A stretch of 64,000 bases of DNA from Chanodichthys erythropterus (Eukaryota > Chordata > Actinopteri > Cypriniformes > Xenocyprididae): the NCBI RefSeq assembly GCF_024489055.1, contig NC_090223.1:22368425-22432424 (forward strand), written 5' to 3'. Below are positions 34,123 to 46,998 of the stretch, in pieces. The position numbers were made by a program, and so were the translations under genes. The notes beneath the pieces are model-generated. The model was not told the DNA's origin, searched no databases, and saw only the letters and a program-made list of their open reading frames with translations. Each line of letters starts with the position of its first letter. Positions within the stretch are counted from its first letter, which is position 1.

Positions 34123-34341
34123 TTGGATGAACAGATGAAAAGAGACAGAGAAACTGATCATTTGCATGGAGCGGATTATAACAGCAGGTGTTTCCTGTGT
34201 GTCACGACTGAACTTCCTGTCCTGAAGAAAATCTCCACAGCTCACTGCGTCTGCAGAAGACAAACTTCAGCATCAACTTCACACCATATTCACATGAATG
34301 TCAGGCCATCAGGAGCATTTTGATCATTATAGTTTAGATCG
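34123..34341. promoter_or_regulatory. Candidate IgL enhancer block, copy 3
   Basis: Near-identical to 3822-4040, with the octamer at 34160-34167. No minus-strand V follows it; that side joins 3'-flank sequence at about 33937. Its plus-strand neighbour V10 has been pushed about 11.4 kb away by the LTR element. Confidence 0.5.
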
Positions 34342-34779
34342 TAACTTTACTGTATCAAATAATAGTCATTTCTGCATCTGTCACTAACTCTCTAGTTCAT
34401 TATCAGTCATGTGATCGTCTCCATCTGTGTAATTCATCTCTCCACCATATTCAGACATTCATCTCTTTCTTCACAGATGATCTTCTCTAGCAGTAACACT
34501 AGTTTAACATTTGAAATCTGATCAAATACACAAGAATGGTTAAACATCATGTTCATTCATCACACATATCCTCTAACAGCTAATAGTTGACAGTTGAATC
34601 TGTTCAATAATCATGTAATCGTTCTGTCAGAAGAGCAGATCAGTTTGACTAATGCAGATAACCAGGAATCTCAGCTGAAGTGAAGAGAGACAAAATACAG
34701 TCAAGTTCATTTCATTAAGAAACACATTCAGTATCATCTGCTGTTCACTGATGTGTTTGAATGTAGCAGATTATCCATG

Positions 34780-36298
34780 TGTAACGAATGTAGCGGTTAT
34801 TAATCAATTTATGGATGAAATATGAATATAATAATTCATAAGGTTATGAATAAATTATGATTCGTATATCGACCCAACGGGGAATTAAACATATATTGTG
34901 AATCAATTACAACGAATTATAATCAATTACATATATGATTAGTTCTGGTTTAATGATTATTTAGAGAAACTGTTCGTTTGTCCAGCAAACTAAGTCCCTC
35001 ACAGAATATTATAAATAGAGTTATTCTCTGGCCATGAAAATAACTCAAAGCATAAAGCGATCGAAAAACGTTAAAGTGACTTGGTTTTCCGCTGAAAGAA
35101 CAAACAGAACAATTGAGCGTGAATAACGTTTTAATATATGCAAACTACGAATACAGAGGTTATACATCTAAATATATATACAAGAATATACACACCTATG
35201 TACAAGAGTGGAAGTAGAGAAGGAAAGAGAGAAGGCAAGTAGCAAACTCACAACCAGTCCTAAGCCAGCACGGAAATCAGTTTCATCATCTAAGATTGAG
35301 AAACGGCAGTATACTTGCATTGGTTGTGTGTGTCGAGTTTCAGGTTAGCGCTGGTGCAGTTCGTTGGCTTCCTCCGTTCCGCGGGAAGGTTCAAACTGAG
35401 GACTTGAGAGTGAGTTTCGCTGGAAGATGGCGGTCCCGAAGCTGAGCGCGATGGCAGCGCGTGGTCACCGGAGATGTCCGGGAAAAACGTGCACGAGATG
35501 CTCGTGAGACAATCGGGGGAGAACACACAAGAAATTGTGCGTCTTTGCTTTTATGACAGATAAGCCAACACACCTCCTTGAGGTGGGGTAGCCAATAACA
35601 TGGGTGCAAAGTTGGCGGGAAAGCTTTCCCTTTGTTTGGCCTCACGACTTAATCCAATGATTTATGACTACCAGATCAGATTTCGAAATGGAGTGCGTTC
35701 TTCACAGTATCATTAAACACATAGAAAAATGCATTTGTCAGCTGTGTGACATATCTCAGTGAATAGCTCGTGTCCGGAGCTTTACGGAGAGACCAAACTC
35801 GATAGGTCAGAAATGCATAGGAGAGAAGTTATGGTTTACAGACAAAATTATATCGTTAAAATGCACATTAGCACAAATACACTCATTTAAACACTAGGGA
35901 AACATGCATAGGCCCTAAAATACCACGTGATGGATATATTTCAGCATAGTTGTAATTTACATATACAGTCAAAAATGTATGATTGTGTGTTTCTATATGT
36001 GTCTGTGTGTGTGTTTTTGTGCGTCCCTGTGTGTGTGGGGTGTTGGAATGTGGATCTGGTCAGTCTCTGGGGGGGGGGGGGGTATGGGGGGTATGGGGGG
36101 GTGCTCCTTTTGAAGTCACCAAAGTGAGGAAGTTGCACTTTCTGTTTACCCTCTCAGGTCCACAAAAGTGTCAAGTGGGCTCATCTTTGGCAGATCTGTT
36201 CAGAGCCGGGATGGTTTTACAACCCAGTCCAGCATGCTAAAAGCGTTCTGAACATTCCAAAGTTTATTGATTATCCTGATACGTGTGCATACGCTACA
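34780..36298 (-). repeat. 3' LTR of the Gypsy-type element
   Basis: Begins TGTAACGAATG and ends CGCTACA on the plus strand, so TG...CA on both strands. It includes a G-run at about 36069 and a GT-rich stretch. It is almost identical to 44686-46201. Confidence 0.92.
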
Positions 36299-38256
36299 GA
36301 TTCCCCCTTTCGGCCAACGAAGTTCCTGTGCGGACTTCGTTGGACGGTAACCAAGTTCGATGGCACATGGATCCGGATGGTCACGCAGCAGGTGGTTCCT
36401 ACTGGTCCTTGAGGGAGGGCAGATAAGCACCTGTCCATGGATTCTTGCATCCCTTTGATCCCTTGGGATAGGATGAAGGCCAGGCCCAGGGCGAGTGAGT
36501 ACTTGATTGCCATGGAGAGGCAACGGGTTGTGTTGGCAGGAGTCCAAGCTTGGGCTTTAGGTGAGCTGGTCAGGACAGGCAGTCGTGAGAGTGCTTGGAG
36601 GGCTGCATCAATAGGAGTACTGTCACTTAGCTGGGACCCCCCTTTGTCAATCCTCAGTTCCAGTCCTGGATCTAAGGTGTGATGGTGATTCCTGGAGGAG
36701 GATGGGATTTCCAGTTCTGACTGGTCCTCTTTGCTTGGGAGACAGTACACTGCCAGATGGCTGCGATGAAGGATGGAACCCAGGGGTACCTGGATCCACT
36801 TACTTGGATTGGGCAGGTTGACACGAGTGGCGGTGCTGTGCTGATTGTAGGTTAGGGTGGCAGCATGAGTGGGGGTGTGGATGAGCAGTTGGGCACCCAC
36901 AATCTCGGCTTGTGCTCTGCTGACTGGGGTGCGAGGCTTGGCCTCGGCAGGGCAGCGTGTGTTGCTGGTCATAAGCTGCAACCGGCCCATTCCTTCAATG
37001 TGGTTTCTGAGGAAGAGCTGGTTTGGGCAGAAGTACTGCAAGTCTTTGGTGAAACCACACCTGCGAAAGTGGGGAGCCAGACACAGCCGTGGGTTGCTGT
37101 TGTGGTAGGCTACCACAACTGAGGTGTATTTCTTGGCATGGGTGTTACGTTGCCACCACCTGACATTGACCTTGTCCTTGGGTCTGGAGATGTTATCTTG
37201 TTCACCGCTGGGTGGATTGAGAAGGACAGCCACCTCATTCTGCTCGGGGTCGACATGCAGTAGGATGGCAGCACCCAGGGAGTCAGCGAGGTGGGCTGGA
37301 ACAGTCCTGGTGGGTCTGCCAGTAGCAAAGTCCAGCACAGTTTGGGTAGGATACTGAGGGATCCTATTCATAGCCACTCCGTCCATTGAGAAGCGGGCTT
37401 CTCGCAGCAGGTCTGTCATCAGAGCTATGACTGGCTGATTTTGGGCAAAGTCATTTTGGAAGACTGTGAACAGCTGCTTCATTGAGTTCGCCGTTTGGAT
37501 CAGCAGGAAACTGTGAGTACAGAGGACCACCACAATACCTTTCCAGGTTTTGCAGATGGTTTGCAGGGTTTGGCTCTGTGTTGCGAGTGGTTCTCTCAGT
37601 TGTAGGCGGAGCTTGCTGCAATGCTGATGAGGGGAGCAGGCTGTGATGAGACTCGAGTCTCCTGGTTGGTACAGGTGCAACGGCAGTGGCACCTGCCGTG
37701 CCATCAGTAGTTCCGTGGGGAACACCTGAGTTGACTCCTGTATGGTGTCTGTGATGGCCATGAGCATCAGAGGAGGTTTTACAGTCCAGTCTTTTTGGTT
37801 GACTGACCATGGAAATGTGACTCCTCTGCGTTGCAGTGGAGCTCTGTGATTTGGGTTTGCAGTTTGGACTTGACAGCAAGCCTGACATTCTCTGACATAC
37901 TCTGCCACATCTTTCTGCATGCTGGGCCAGTATGCCACTTGTTTCAAAGTCTCATAAATAGTTCTGGTGCCATGGTGTTTGGCACATGGTGTGTCGTGGG
38001 TGTATATCAGTTCACCCCCCTTTTGGCCCTGTGGCAGTACAAGCTTTGGCGCTGTGAGGACATCAGGGACATACTTTAGAAAGTTTATTCCCACACGCAG
38101 CATGTGGTCGGTCTCATGCAGTCGTTTGCGGCTAGGGGCCTCCGTGGGACCAGATGCCGGGAACAGGAGGTTGGAGGGGTCTGAGTGGTGGTACAAAACA
38201 TTCCGAATGGAAGTGTTGGCAAGTTTGGTTGTTGATGTTTCACCTGCTTGTTGCAT
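36271..38256 (-). pseudogene. Retroelement integrase N-terminus plus env-like region
   Basis: A 661-codon frame. Residues about 87-128 form the integrase HHCC zinc-binding domain (HDTPCAKHHG ... CQACC). The DDE catalytic core that should follow is absent: the frame jumps within about 45 residues to the conserved ESTQVFPTELLMARQ segment found after the core. The remainder (about residues 230-661) is env-like by position. It has a hydrophobic segment near residues 584-598 that could be a membrane anchor, then a tail running into the 3' LTR. It overlaps the upstream frame by 172 nt in another frame. It is defective as an integrase. Confidence 0.75.
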
Positions 38257-41200
38257 TCAGTCTTGAAACCAGTTTGTTTCCAGCCCAGAAGATGGCATGT
38301 GAAACAAGGTCTGGCATAGTGTGAGTCTGTGCACCTGAGTTCTCTGATGTTATGGACAGAGGAGACTTGAAGAGTTATGAGGGTAGCTGCTGCTTCACCA
38401 TACTGACATGATCGGGGACCCCACCTGCTGTTCTGTGGTTGGCAGGGTTGGTTTCTTAACCATCGTACCCCTGCATTTGCCTGTGGGATGCCCTTATGGA
38501 TGTAGAAACGTCCATCAACGTAGGCCGTGGGCATTCCTTGGCACGCATTCTCTTTGAGGTACCTGTGACAGGTTGGTTGCTGTTGTTGGGGTGCCTTTAC
38601 CTTAAGTGTCAACGCTGGTGTGTTGTTATAGCAGTTTTGACAGGCAGCTGAATCTCCGCTCCGTGCAGACTTGTGCTTTCTGGCACGTTGTGGCAGTGGC
38701 ACTTGCTGGTTCAGCTTCCCGAAGTCGCTGGTGGGTCGCCACTTGCTGTCTGGTTTGACAATGGACCAGGTAGGGACTGAATAGGTGCTGTTGCATGGGC
38801 AGATAACACCTTTTCCTTCTGTTGAATGAAACTCCTGCACTGGTTCATGTGGGGCGATGTGACCTTCGTACTGCCTAATGAAGGTGGGAGGAGCATTTGG
38901 GTGTGTTGCACTATGCACTGTGTGAAGTTCAGTGAGACCACAGCAGAAAAGGTCTTTGTCAAATGTCACTTTGAATTTGTGCAAGACGTTTCTGAGTCTT
39001 TGACAGTCTGCGTCATTCTTTAGGGCACTTGCATCTTTCTGGATCTGTTGGCCTTTAGGCTCAAACCTTGGGAATGGCTCCTCTGTTGTGGTGTTAGCTG
39101 TCAGGTTGGCTGTCAGAGGTGCAGCGCTTTCCTGAGTTTCACAGGCAGGCTGGTTAACGACTGTGGGTACAGCGAGGCGTTGGTCCTCCATCAGCTCCAT
39201 TCTGCGCACCTGTTTGGTAGGTACCAGTTTGATGGGAGTGATGGAGATGCTCTTGAAGGATGCCGTGAAACTTGTTTTGCTTAAGCTTCCTTCTGGGACC
39301 ATTGCAGCTGGTATTAAGTTAATGACCGTTAACCTGAGTTCAAAGTCATAGGGGCCGTGGTCCATTATCCATTCTAGATGGTGGGCTTTGGGAATGCTGA
39401 TGTCTGTGACCATGCATTCGTTGAGCCAACTGTGAACTACGTCGGGTGACACTTCAGTTAGCAGTGTGGCTTTTAGAGAGAGTCCAAGTTCCACGCCTTC
39501 AGGTGAAAGTGTGAAGGAGCCCAGCATGTGGCTTAGGGTTTGACCACATTGCCTGTTGAGCCAAACAGCACCCCCTTTGGTGTAAGGTGGTACTACAGTT
39601 TCCTGTGTGTGGAGCCAAACAGCACCCCCTTTGGTGTAAGGTGGTACTACAGTTTCCTGTGTGTGGATCAGGATGCAGACCTCTTGGGTGGTCTGGCCTG
39701 ACAGGAAGTTGGCAGTGTTGACAGGAACAACAGGAAGCTGTACAGTCATTGGGGCCCACAACAACTCATTTGCATTGTCCGTATGAGCATTAGAGTGCAT
39801 CAGGAGGTCTGGAAGGACCAGGAAGTGATGGGTTAAATGCCGGTTGTTCCATTTGAAGTTCACAACGCAGATGTCCTTGACGGTCATCATGGTTGACAGA
39901 CGAAAGTCCAATGGGAAGCGTGTTTGCATGTTGACAAATGGGAGGTCCGGTGTCCTTTCAATGAGAGCGCTTAACAGCATGTGGCTGAAGGCTGAGTTGT
40001 CTGCCCACAGTGTGAGAATAATGTCTGTTGTAGTGACATCACTCAGCTGTGAGTCTGTCGTGACCTTGGAGCAGAGGGAGTTACAGTCTATGGTGAGTTG
40101 AAGTGCGCCGGCTAGCGAACTTGAACTGTGCTCTGAGACAGGGTTCCCGCGGTTAGCTGGGAGATTTCCCGCGACCTCTGTGACCTGACCGTCTGGCTCA
40201 GGTGGCCTGGGTGACTGGGAAGGCAGAAGTTCACACACTTGAGCCCAGATTTTCAGCGGTCTGGCGTTCAATAAGGGCTCAAAACAGTCTAGCGGGTCTT
40301 TGTGGGTGAAACAGAGAAACGTGTCCATTTGCGCTACGCACACAGGAGGTACCAGGCTCACTCGACCAATGGTGTGGTGCGTGGGAGCTGTGTGTTCAAG
40401 GTGGACCTCATTTGGACTGTGCGACTGCACATTCAGCTCACATCTTTGTGACTTGAGAGTCTGATTTTGGCTTTCAGCTTCATTTCTCAGTCTTTCAACA
40501 AGGTAAGGACAGGTTTCTGGGCAGTGATCAGAGACTGTGTAACTGGTTTGGTTGTCTACAGTCTTTTCAGGAGCAGTGTTCTGCTTGGAGTGAGCTTCAT
40601 CGACCAAGTTTTGCAGCCGCTGAGTAGACATACTGCGTGAGCAGGCCAAGGCTGCTAGATGATCACTCACCGCAGGGTGCAGTTCTCGGAGAAACAGAGT
40701 GTTGAAGATGAAGTCTTCCTCCATTGCTGGCTGACCACGTGCTCTGACGTAGGCCATTTGCAGTCGGCTGTAGCAAGTGTGTGGGTCTTTCAGTCTGCCC
40801 CGTTTTAGGTCCATGGCAGCAGGGAGCCCTTGATCTGATGCAGGGTCAGAAAGCTTTTGGATCAGAGCCTGTCGCAGGTGCTGGCAGTTGGATGTGACAG
40901 CTGCTGGCAAAGTTTCTTGGCCGCTGGACGTTTTGGGCAGTGGACTTTTAACCCCATTTGGAATTAGGGCTTCTTGACTGGTTAGGGGAAACTCTGTGAT
41001 GTGTGTTTCCCCTCCCATGCCACTTTTCAGTTCTCTGTAACCATTGTCAAGTTCATTCACATAGTTTCTTTGTTGTTTCGGAGCCATAACTCCTTTCTGG
41101 GCCTGTTTAAGATGATTTTCACAGGTCAGGGATTTAGTGTGTCTGTCTTTCAGCGTAGTCTCTGCTTTGGCTAGGGGAGCTTCGTTGTGTTGGAGTTTTC

Positions 41201-41756
41201 CAGTCAGTTTTCTACGCTCCACCTCCAGGTGGAGCTCTGCAAGGGCTTTTTGAAGTCTTTGCAGCTCCTCCTGCAGCTCGGGTTTGGATTCGTCCGCTGT
41301 CCAATGCTGGTCCTGGGTTTCGACGAGTCGCTGATCGTGGTGACGATGAATCTGGGCCTGATTCCTCCGGGCATCCTCCGCCTGGAGCTTGAGGTTGTGG
41401 GCGATGGCTCGGATGACTTTCGCCCATTCTTTGTAGCTCAGCGTTGGATCGTGGGCCATTAGTCGATTCAGGTTGTCGTCCAGCTGCTTGTTGCTTAGGT
41501 GCTGGGGACCCACAGCGTCGTTGGGCAGGATCTTGCTGGTCAGGGAGCCCAACCCGGTCTTGAGTCCGTCCCCATGGGTGCTGGGGCTGGCTGCTCTGAA
41601 CACGTTAGCTTGCTGTTGGCGAGAGAAAGACAGCACAAACAGAACCAATGCAAGCACGCGCAGGGCTAATGACTTATAATAATGCATGATTATATAATTC
41701 TTTGGTTTGGTTCCAGTTAACTGGTGCAGACAGTTAGTGGAATGTAGGCTAGACAC
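38085..41756 (-). pseudogene. Retroelement gag-protease-RT-RNase H polyprotein, RT core deleted
   Basis: A 1223-codon frame. The N-terminus has a hydrophobic run (residues about 30-45), then Glu/Gln/Arg-rich likely coiled coil (about 115-210), a gag-like part and a protease-like region. Residues about 935-1018 match the RT fingers (GVICPCNSTYSVPTW, KPDSKWRPTSDFGKLN). RNase H follows from about residue 1077, with its acidic residues in AYVDG, GEAAA and TDSHYA. Only about 60 residues separate them, so the RT palm with the YxDD site is missing. A 50-bp tandem duplication at 39557-39665 repeats VVPPYTKGGAVWL. I saw no CCHC knuckle. Confidence 0.78.
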
Positions 41757-44685
41757 TTAATTGTCGATAGCCAAAAGGACCACGCGGGTCAATTTGTGTG
41801 GGTGAGTGCCAGATTTAAACAAAGAATTTGACAGGCGGTAGCCCTAAGAGTCCTTTGATGACTCTCGCTGCTCGGTCGTCTATCTATTCCTCAGTTTTCC
41901 GTGATGGCTCTCACAGGCTCTGCTTTTACATGAACTGAAAGAAACAAACACAGTAGAAAAGCAAAACAGAACAGAACAGAACAGGATGGATGCAGTTAAA
42001 TGAAATAGACTGGTAAACAAATAGAGAGGATAAAACAATAAAATAAAACAGAAGGGCTAGAGGGGAGAAGTGAACTTAAACTTCCTATTACAGCTGGGTT
42101 TATGACGGGGCCAGGCGAGTGCACTGTTGGGTCATAAAACCTAGAGGGATGGTATGGCTCAGGAGTATAAGGGTTGGCCTGCACCTGAATAATCGAAGAA
42201 TATGTAATATTCTGTGGCTTTCAATTAGGTGAAGTGACTGTATGTCACTAATTTAGGCCTGGGTGAATTGTGGGTGCTCAGACAAGAACTCAATGGCAGG
42301 CAACCTTTCCTCGACGTTCAAACACTCCACTGCGGTGGCCGTGGCCACCTGTCCCCTTTGTAACACGGTGCAACCTCTCAAACAGGGAACATCAGTACAA
42401 TTGCGCACTTCGGTAAGGTATTTGCGCCAATGGCCCGAGTTACCAGTCAAAATTGAGTTTTCCCTGAACTCAGAGTCTGTCCCCTTTACGGGCAGTTACT
42501 CCAAACGGGCAGTTCTGTCGTGCAGAAGCCTGAGCAGGGAAATTAAACAAAATTGCCGCTTGTTGTCACCCTGGGTCTCGTTGCCTCCCTGTACCTGATA
42601 CACAACTCGCTGATGTCCTTGCGTGTTGCCCGTGATACGAGGTCAGAATGTCCACGATTCACACGGTTAGTGTAAGAACCGCCAGGCCAGGTAGCTCCAC
42701 TCACTGGAACTCACTGGAGCAACCGTCAGCTCACCCCAGGGCACTAAAGGGCCTTATCTGCAAGTGCACAAACAGTCAGGTAAACACGACTTAATCGTAA
42801 ATTTAAATCTCAATTTAAATCTTGTTTAAATAGAATTTAAATAATCAAGTGTGTAGGATAAAAGAGTAGGGGTCTAAAATAGTAAAAATAAAGTAAAAAT
42901 AAAATAAAACAAAACAAAAACAAATCAGATGCACTTGATTCAAATTTGAATTAAACTCTGTTCAATTAAATTTAAATGAGTGCATAGAATAACAGAATGG
43001 GAAAAAGAGAAAAGAGGATAATTCAGAGGCACTTGATTCAAATTTGAATTAAACTTGTTCAATTCAATTTAAATGAGTGCATAGAATAACAGAATGGGAG
43101 AAAGAAAGGAGAAAGCCTTCCCTATTTGCAGATTCCCTAAAGAGAATTGCTTGTTGATGAGCAAAATGCCAACTGATTGATACTACTTAATTTTAAAATT
43201 GAATTAAATGTTATTTAATTAAATTCAAAATAAGTGTATGAAATAAGGGAGGCTTGGGGTGTGCGTGAATGTTATTGCCAGCCAATAACACACAGGATCC
43301 AGAACTAAGAGTGAATAAAATAAAACATTAAGTAATAAAAGGGAATGAATTTCCAAAGTAAAACTAAAGAAATAACTTGAGAGAAAGAGAGAGAAAAGAC
43401 AAAAAGGGAATGGATGAAATAACACAAAGTAGAATAAAAATAAAATAAATAAACTGAAATAAAATAAAATAGAGTAGATCTGTGAATACAGGAAAAAGAA
43501 TACAAGGGAAAAGAGAATTGACTTATCTGGCAGTGTCCACCAGGGGGCGCACTCTCAGAAAGTGAATTCTCTCGTTGGAAAGGAAACTTAATTTAAATTA
43601 AAAATTTAAACGTGTTTAAATTAAATTTAAATCAGTAAAACACATTCCAACACGATTGGAAAGCATAACCACCAAAAGCAAATTACTTTTACAACTCCCC
43701 GCAGTATAGAGAAGCAAAAGATAATTTGGGGATAATTTCAGTTCAAAGTATGGAGCGACTTTAACTCAGAACGTCCACGCGGTGGCGTCACTGAGTCCAC
43801 ACAACCAATAAGTAGGGAGGGGTGGCACACCTGAGCAGACTGCCCTCTGGCGTCTGGTCAGAGTTACTGCATCCCCTTTCTTTAATTCGTGATATAAAAA
43901 CGAGCGCTTTGTGGGGTTCTGACCCGTACGCTGTTTTAACTGCACGGTCACGATTACAACTATAGAACCTCAGCGGATTCTTTCATAAATATATGTGTAC
44001 CGTTTTACTCACGGGTACACAACTCTGGGAATCAGTCCCTTTGGTGCAACTTTAATGCACGCGAATATGTAACTTTTGCGGGATTCCTTCGCCGCGGGTT
44101 ACAAATCAACATTGGATCAGGATGCTGATATAGCTCCGAACTCTCACACATCAACCGTTAAAGCAAATTGAACTGCTCTCCGATTAGATTTGTAAGGGGG
44201 ATCACGTGGTTTGGTTAGCTAGGCCGAACGACGTAACCCAGGAGCGCCAACTTTTGTGAATTTTTTGGACGACACAATTAATTCAGATTAATAGTGGCAG
44301 ATAATAATAAGGCCTTTTTAGAGATAGATGGGAGAAACTCGTCCCACAACCTCGTTTCAAAACGCGTTGAATACGATTCAATTCGTTAATTCAAGCGGAA
44401 ATTAATATTCAAACTGTAACTTACTGCAAAGATTGTCGTCCTTCACAGATACGAGCTTGAGATATCAATGGACTGCAGTGTATTTCACGGTCAACCAAGG
44501 CTAGGCCTGCAGTGTTTCTAGACACAAACAGCAGCTTGTTAACGGTGTGTAGAGTGAGGACATTTGCGTCGTCTCACCGAATAAAGCGCGCATGCACATT
44601 AAATCACACACAAATTATTCTACATTGCTCTTTTACCAAACCAAGTTTAAAACGTTGCTCGCGAATCCTCCACCAAATAATAATA
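41757..44685 (-). other. Retroelement 5' leader between 5' LTR and first frame
   Basis: 2.9 kb with no convincing coding frame, rich in AATTTAAAT runs (about 42800-43640). TGGTGGAGGATTCG, near the LTR edge on the minus strand, starts with the TGG expected of a primer-binding site, but it lies about 10 bp from the LTR and the tRNA is not identified. Confidence 0.55.
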
Positions 44686-46201
44686 TGTAACGAATGTAGC
44701 GGTTATTAATCAATTTATGGATGAAATATGAATATAATAATTCATAAGGTTATGAATAAATTATGATTCGTATATCGACCCAACGGGGAATTAAACATAT
44801 ATTGTGAATCAATTACAACGAATTATAATCAATTACATATATGATTAGTTCTGGTTTAATGATTATTTAGAGAAACTGTTCGTTTGTCCAGCAAACTAAG
44901 TCCCTCACAGAATATTATAAACAGAGTTATTCTCTGGCCATGAAAATAACTCAAAGCATAAAGCGATCGAAAAACGTTAAAGTGACTTGGTTTTCCGCTG
45001 AAAGAACAAACAGAACAATTGAGCGTGAATAACGTTTTAATATATGCAAACTACGAATACAGAGGTTATACATCTAAATATATATACAAGAATATACACA
45101 CCTATGTACAAGAGTGGAAGTAGAGAAGGAAAGAGAGAAGGCAAGTAGCAAACTCACAACCAGTCCTAAGCCAGCACGGAAATCAGTTTCATCATTTAAG
45201 ATTGAGAAACGGCAGTATACTTGCATTGGTTGTGTGTGTCGAGTTTCAGGTTAGCGCTGGTGCAGTTCGTTGGCTTCCTCCGTTCCGCGGGAAGGTTCAA
45301 ACTGAGGACTTGAGAGTGAGTTTCGCTGGAAGATGGCGGTCCCGAAGCTGAGCGCGATGGCAGCGCGTGGTCACCGGAGATGTCCGGGAAAAACGTGCAC
45401 GAGATGCTCGTGAGACAATCGGGGGAGAACACACAAGAAATTGTGCGTCTTTGCTTTTATGACAGATAAGCCAACACACCTCCTTGAGGTGGGGTAGCCA
45501 ATAACATGGGTGCAAAGTTGGCGGGAAAGCTTTCCCTTTGTTTGGCCTCACGACTTAATCCAATGATTTATGACTACCAGATCAGATTTCGAAATGGAGT
45601 GCGTTCTTCACAGTATCATTAAACACATAGAAAAATGCATTTGTCAGCTGTGTGACATATCTCAGTGAATAGCTCGTGTCCGGAGCTTTACGGAGAGACC
45701 AAACTCGATAGGTCAGAAATGCATAGGAGAGAAGTTATGGTTTACAGACAAAATTATATCGTTAAAATGCACACTAGCACAAATACACTCATTTAAACAC
45801 TAGGAAAACATGCATAGGCCCTAAAATACTACGTGATGGATATATTTCAGCATAGTTGTAATTTACATATACAGTCAAAAATGTATGATTGTGTGTTTCT
45901 ATATGTGTCTGTGTGTGTGTTTTTGTGTGTCCCTGTGTGTGTGGGGTGCTGGAATGTGGATCTGGTCAGTCTTTGGGGGGGGGGGGGGGGGGGGTTTGGG
46001 GGGGTGCTCCTTTTGAAGTCACCAAAGTGAGGAAGTTGCACTTTCTGTTTACCCTCGCAGGTCCACAAAAGTGTCAAGTGGGCTCATCTTTGGCAGATCT
46101 GTTCAGAGCCGGGATGGTTTTACAACCCAGTCCAGCATGCTAAAAGCGTTCTGAACATTCCAAAGTTTATTGATTATCCTGATACGTGTGCATACGCTAC
46201 A
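44686..46201 (-). repeat. 5' LTR of the Gypsy-type element
   Basis: Same sequence as 34780-36298 with few differences. It ends 271 bp upstream of the V10 leader ATG, divergent from V10. Confidence 0.92.
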
Positions 46202-46472
46202 CATGTTAATACAGACAATTTATATATCACTTATTAGAGAATTGTCATTGAACTATAATATTAATTTATGGAGGAAACATGATTTCCCCCCTCATATATG
46301 TGTATTAAGTAAGAGTATTAAATCAGTCTGTGTTTGATCAGGAGGATGAAATGATTGGCTGAACTCTAGTGATCCTCCCTCTTTCAGAGTTTCTCTTCCT
46401 CATATATGAGTTTCTCCATCTCTCTTATTCTCTTCATCTCTCCACTAAACTCAAACTGCTCATCACAGGAAG

Positions 46473-46929
46473 ATGCTGATCATTTTCTCCTTCACTCTCC
46501 TCTCTCTTCTGTCATGTAAGTTACACATTTCACTACAAACATGTTGTTCTCTCACGGGTGTCAAAGTTGATGAAATTCATTTTATTTATCATAATTTTAC
46601 AGGTGTCAGATGTGTAAAAGTGGTCACACAGAAACCCTCTGTGCTGACAGAACAAAAAGGGAAATCTGTGACGATGGATTGTAATATTGAAAAGGATTAT
46701 GATTATGTCAGCTGGTATAAACAGACTCCAAATGCAGCTCCTCAGTTTGTGTTGAGATACTATCGTACACATAGCTCTCCTGACACATATGGAGATGGTT
46801 TTACCTCCAGCCGCTTCACATCTAGAGCTCAGTCAGATCTTGACTATCATCTGATCATCAATAATGTGGATGTTGGTGATTCTGCAGTGTATTACTGTGG
46901 CACAAGGGAGAGCTCTTATGTGTTCGTAT
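46473..46929 (+). CDS. IgL variable segment V10 (KVVTQKPS subfamily), plus strand, potentially functional
   Basis: The leader (46473-46515) encodes MLIIFSFTLLSLLS with GTAAG donor. The V exon (46603-46929) opens CVRCVKVVTQKPSVLTEQ, with Cys in MDCNIE, Trp in VSWYKQTP and YYC. CDR3 stub GTRESSYVFV lacks the usual TWD motif. The 12-RSS is heptamer 46930-46936 and nonamer 46949-46957. A TATATGAG-type TATA box (about 46405) and an ATTGG box remain, but an LTR starts 271 bp upstream. The 3' flank is hit by a Tc1-type element 42 bp beyond the nonamer. J2c is the only plus-strand J in view. Confidence 0.9.
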
Positions 46930-46998
46930 CACAGTGATTCACAGCATGACAAAAACCTCCTCACTGCTCACATTCACTTCTGCTTTTACATGTTCTTA

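Larger units (their letters stand above)
34780..46201 (-). mobile_element. Ty3/Gypsy-type LTR retroelement, minus strand, defective
   Basis: Two LTRs of about 1.5 kb enclose gag-protease-RT-RNase H and integrase/env-like frames on the minus strand. The target duplication CATG lies at 34776-34779 and 46202-46205. The uninterrupted site TTATCCATGTTAATAC is present at about 55727-55742. The RT/RNase H-before-integrase order is Gypsy-like. A polypurine tract (AAAGGGGGAA, minus strand) abuts the 3' LTR at about 36300-36312. The LTRs differ by roughly nine substitutions plus G-run length, so insertion was recent. The RT palm and integrase core are missing, so it cannot be autonomous. Confidence 0.9.

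Noticed and set aside
42000..43640. Short AT-rich repeats in the LTR element leader as a CRISPR-like array
   Set aside because: Spacing is irregular and the host is a vertebrate.
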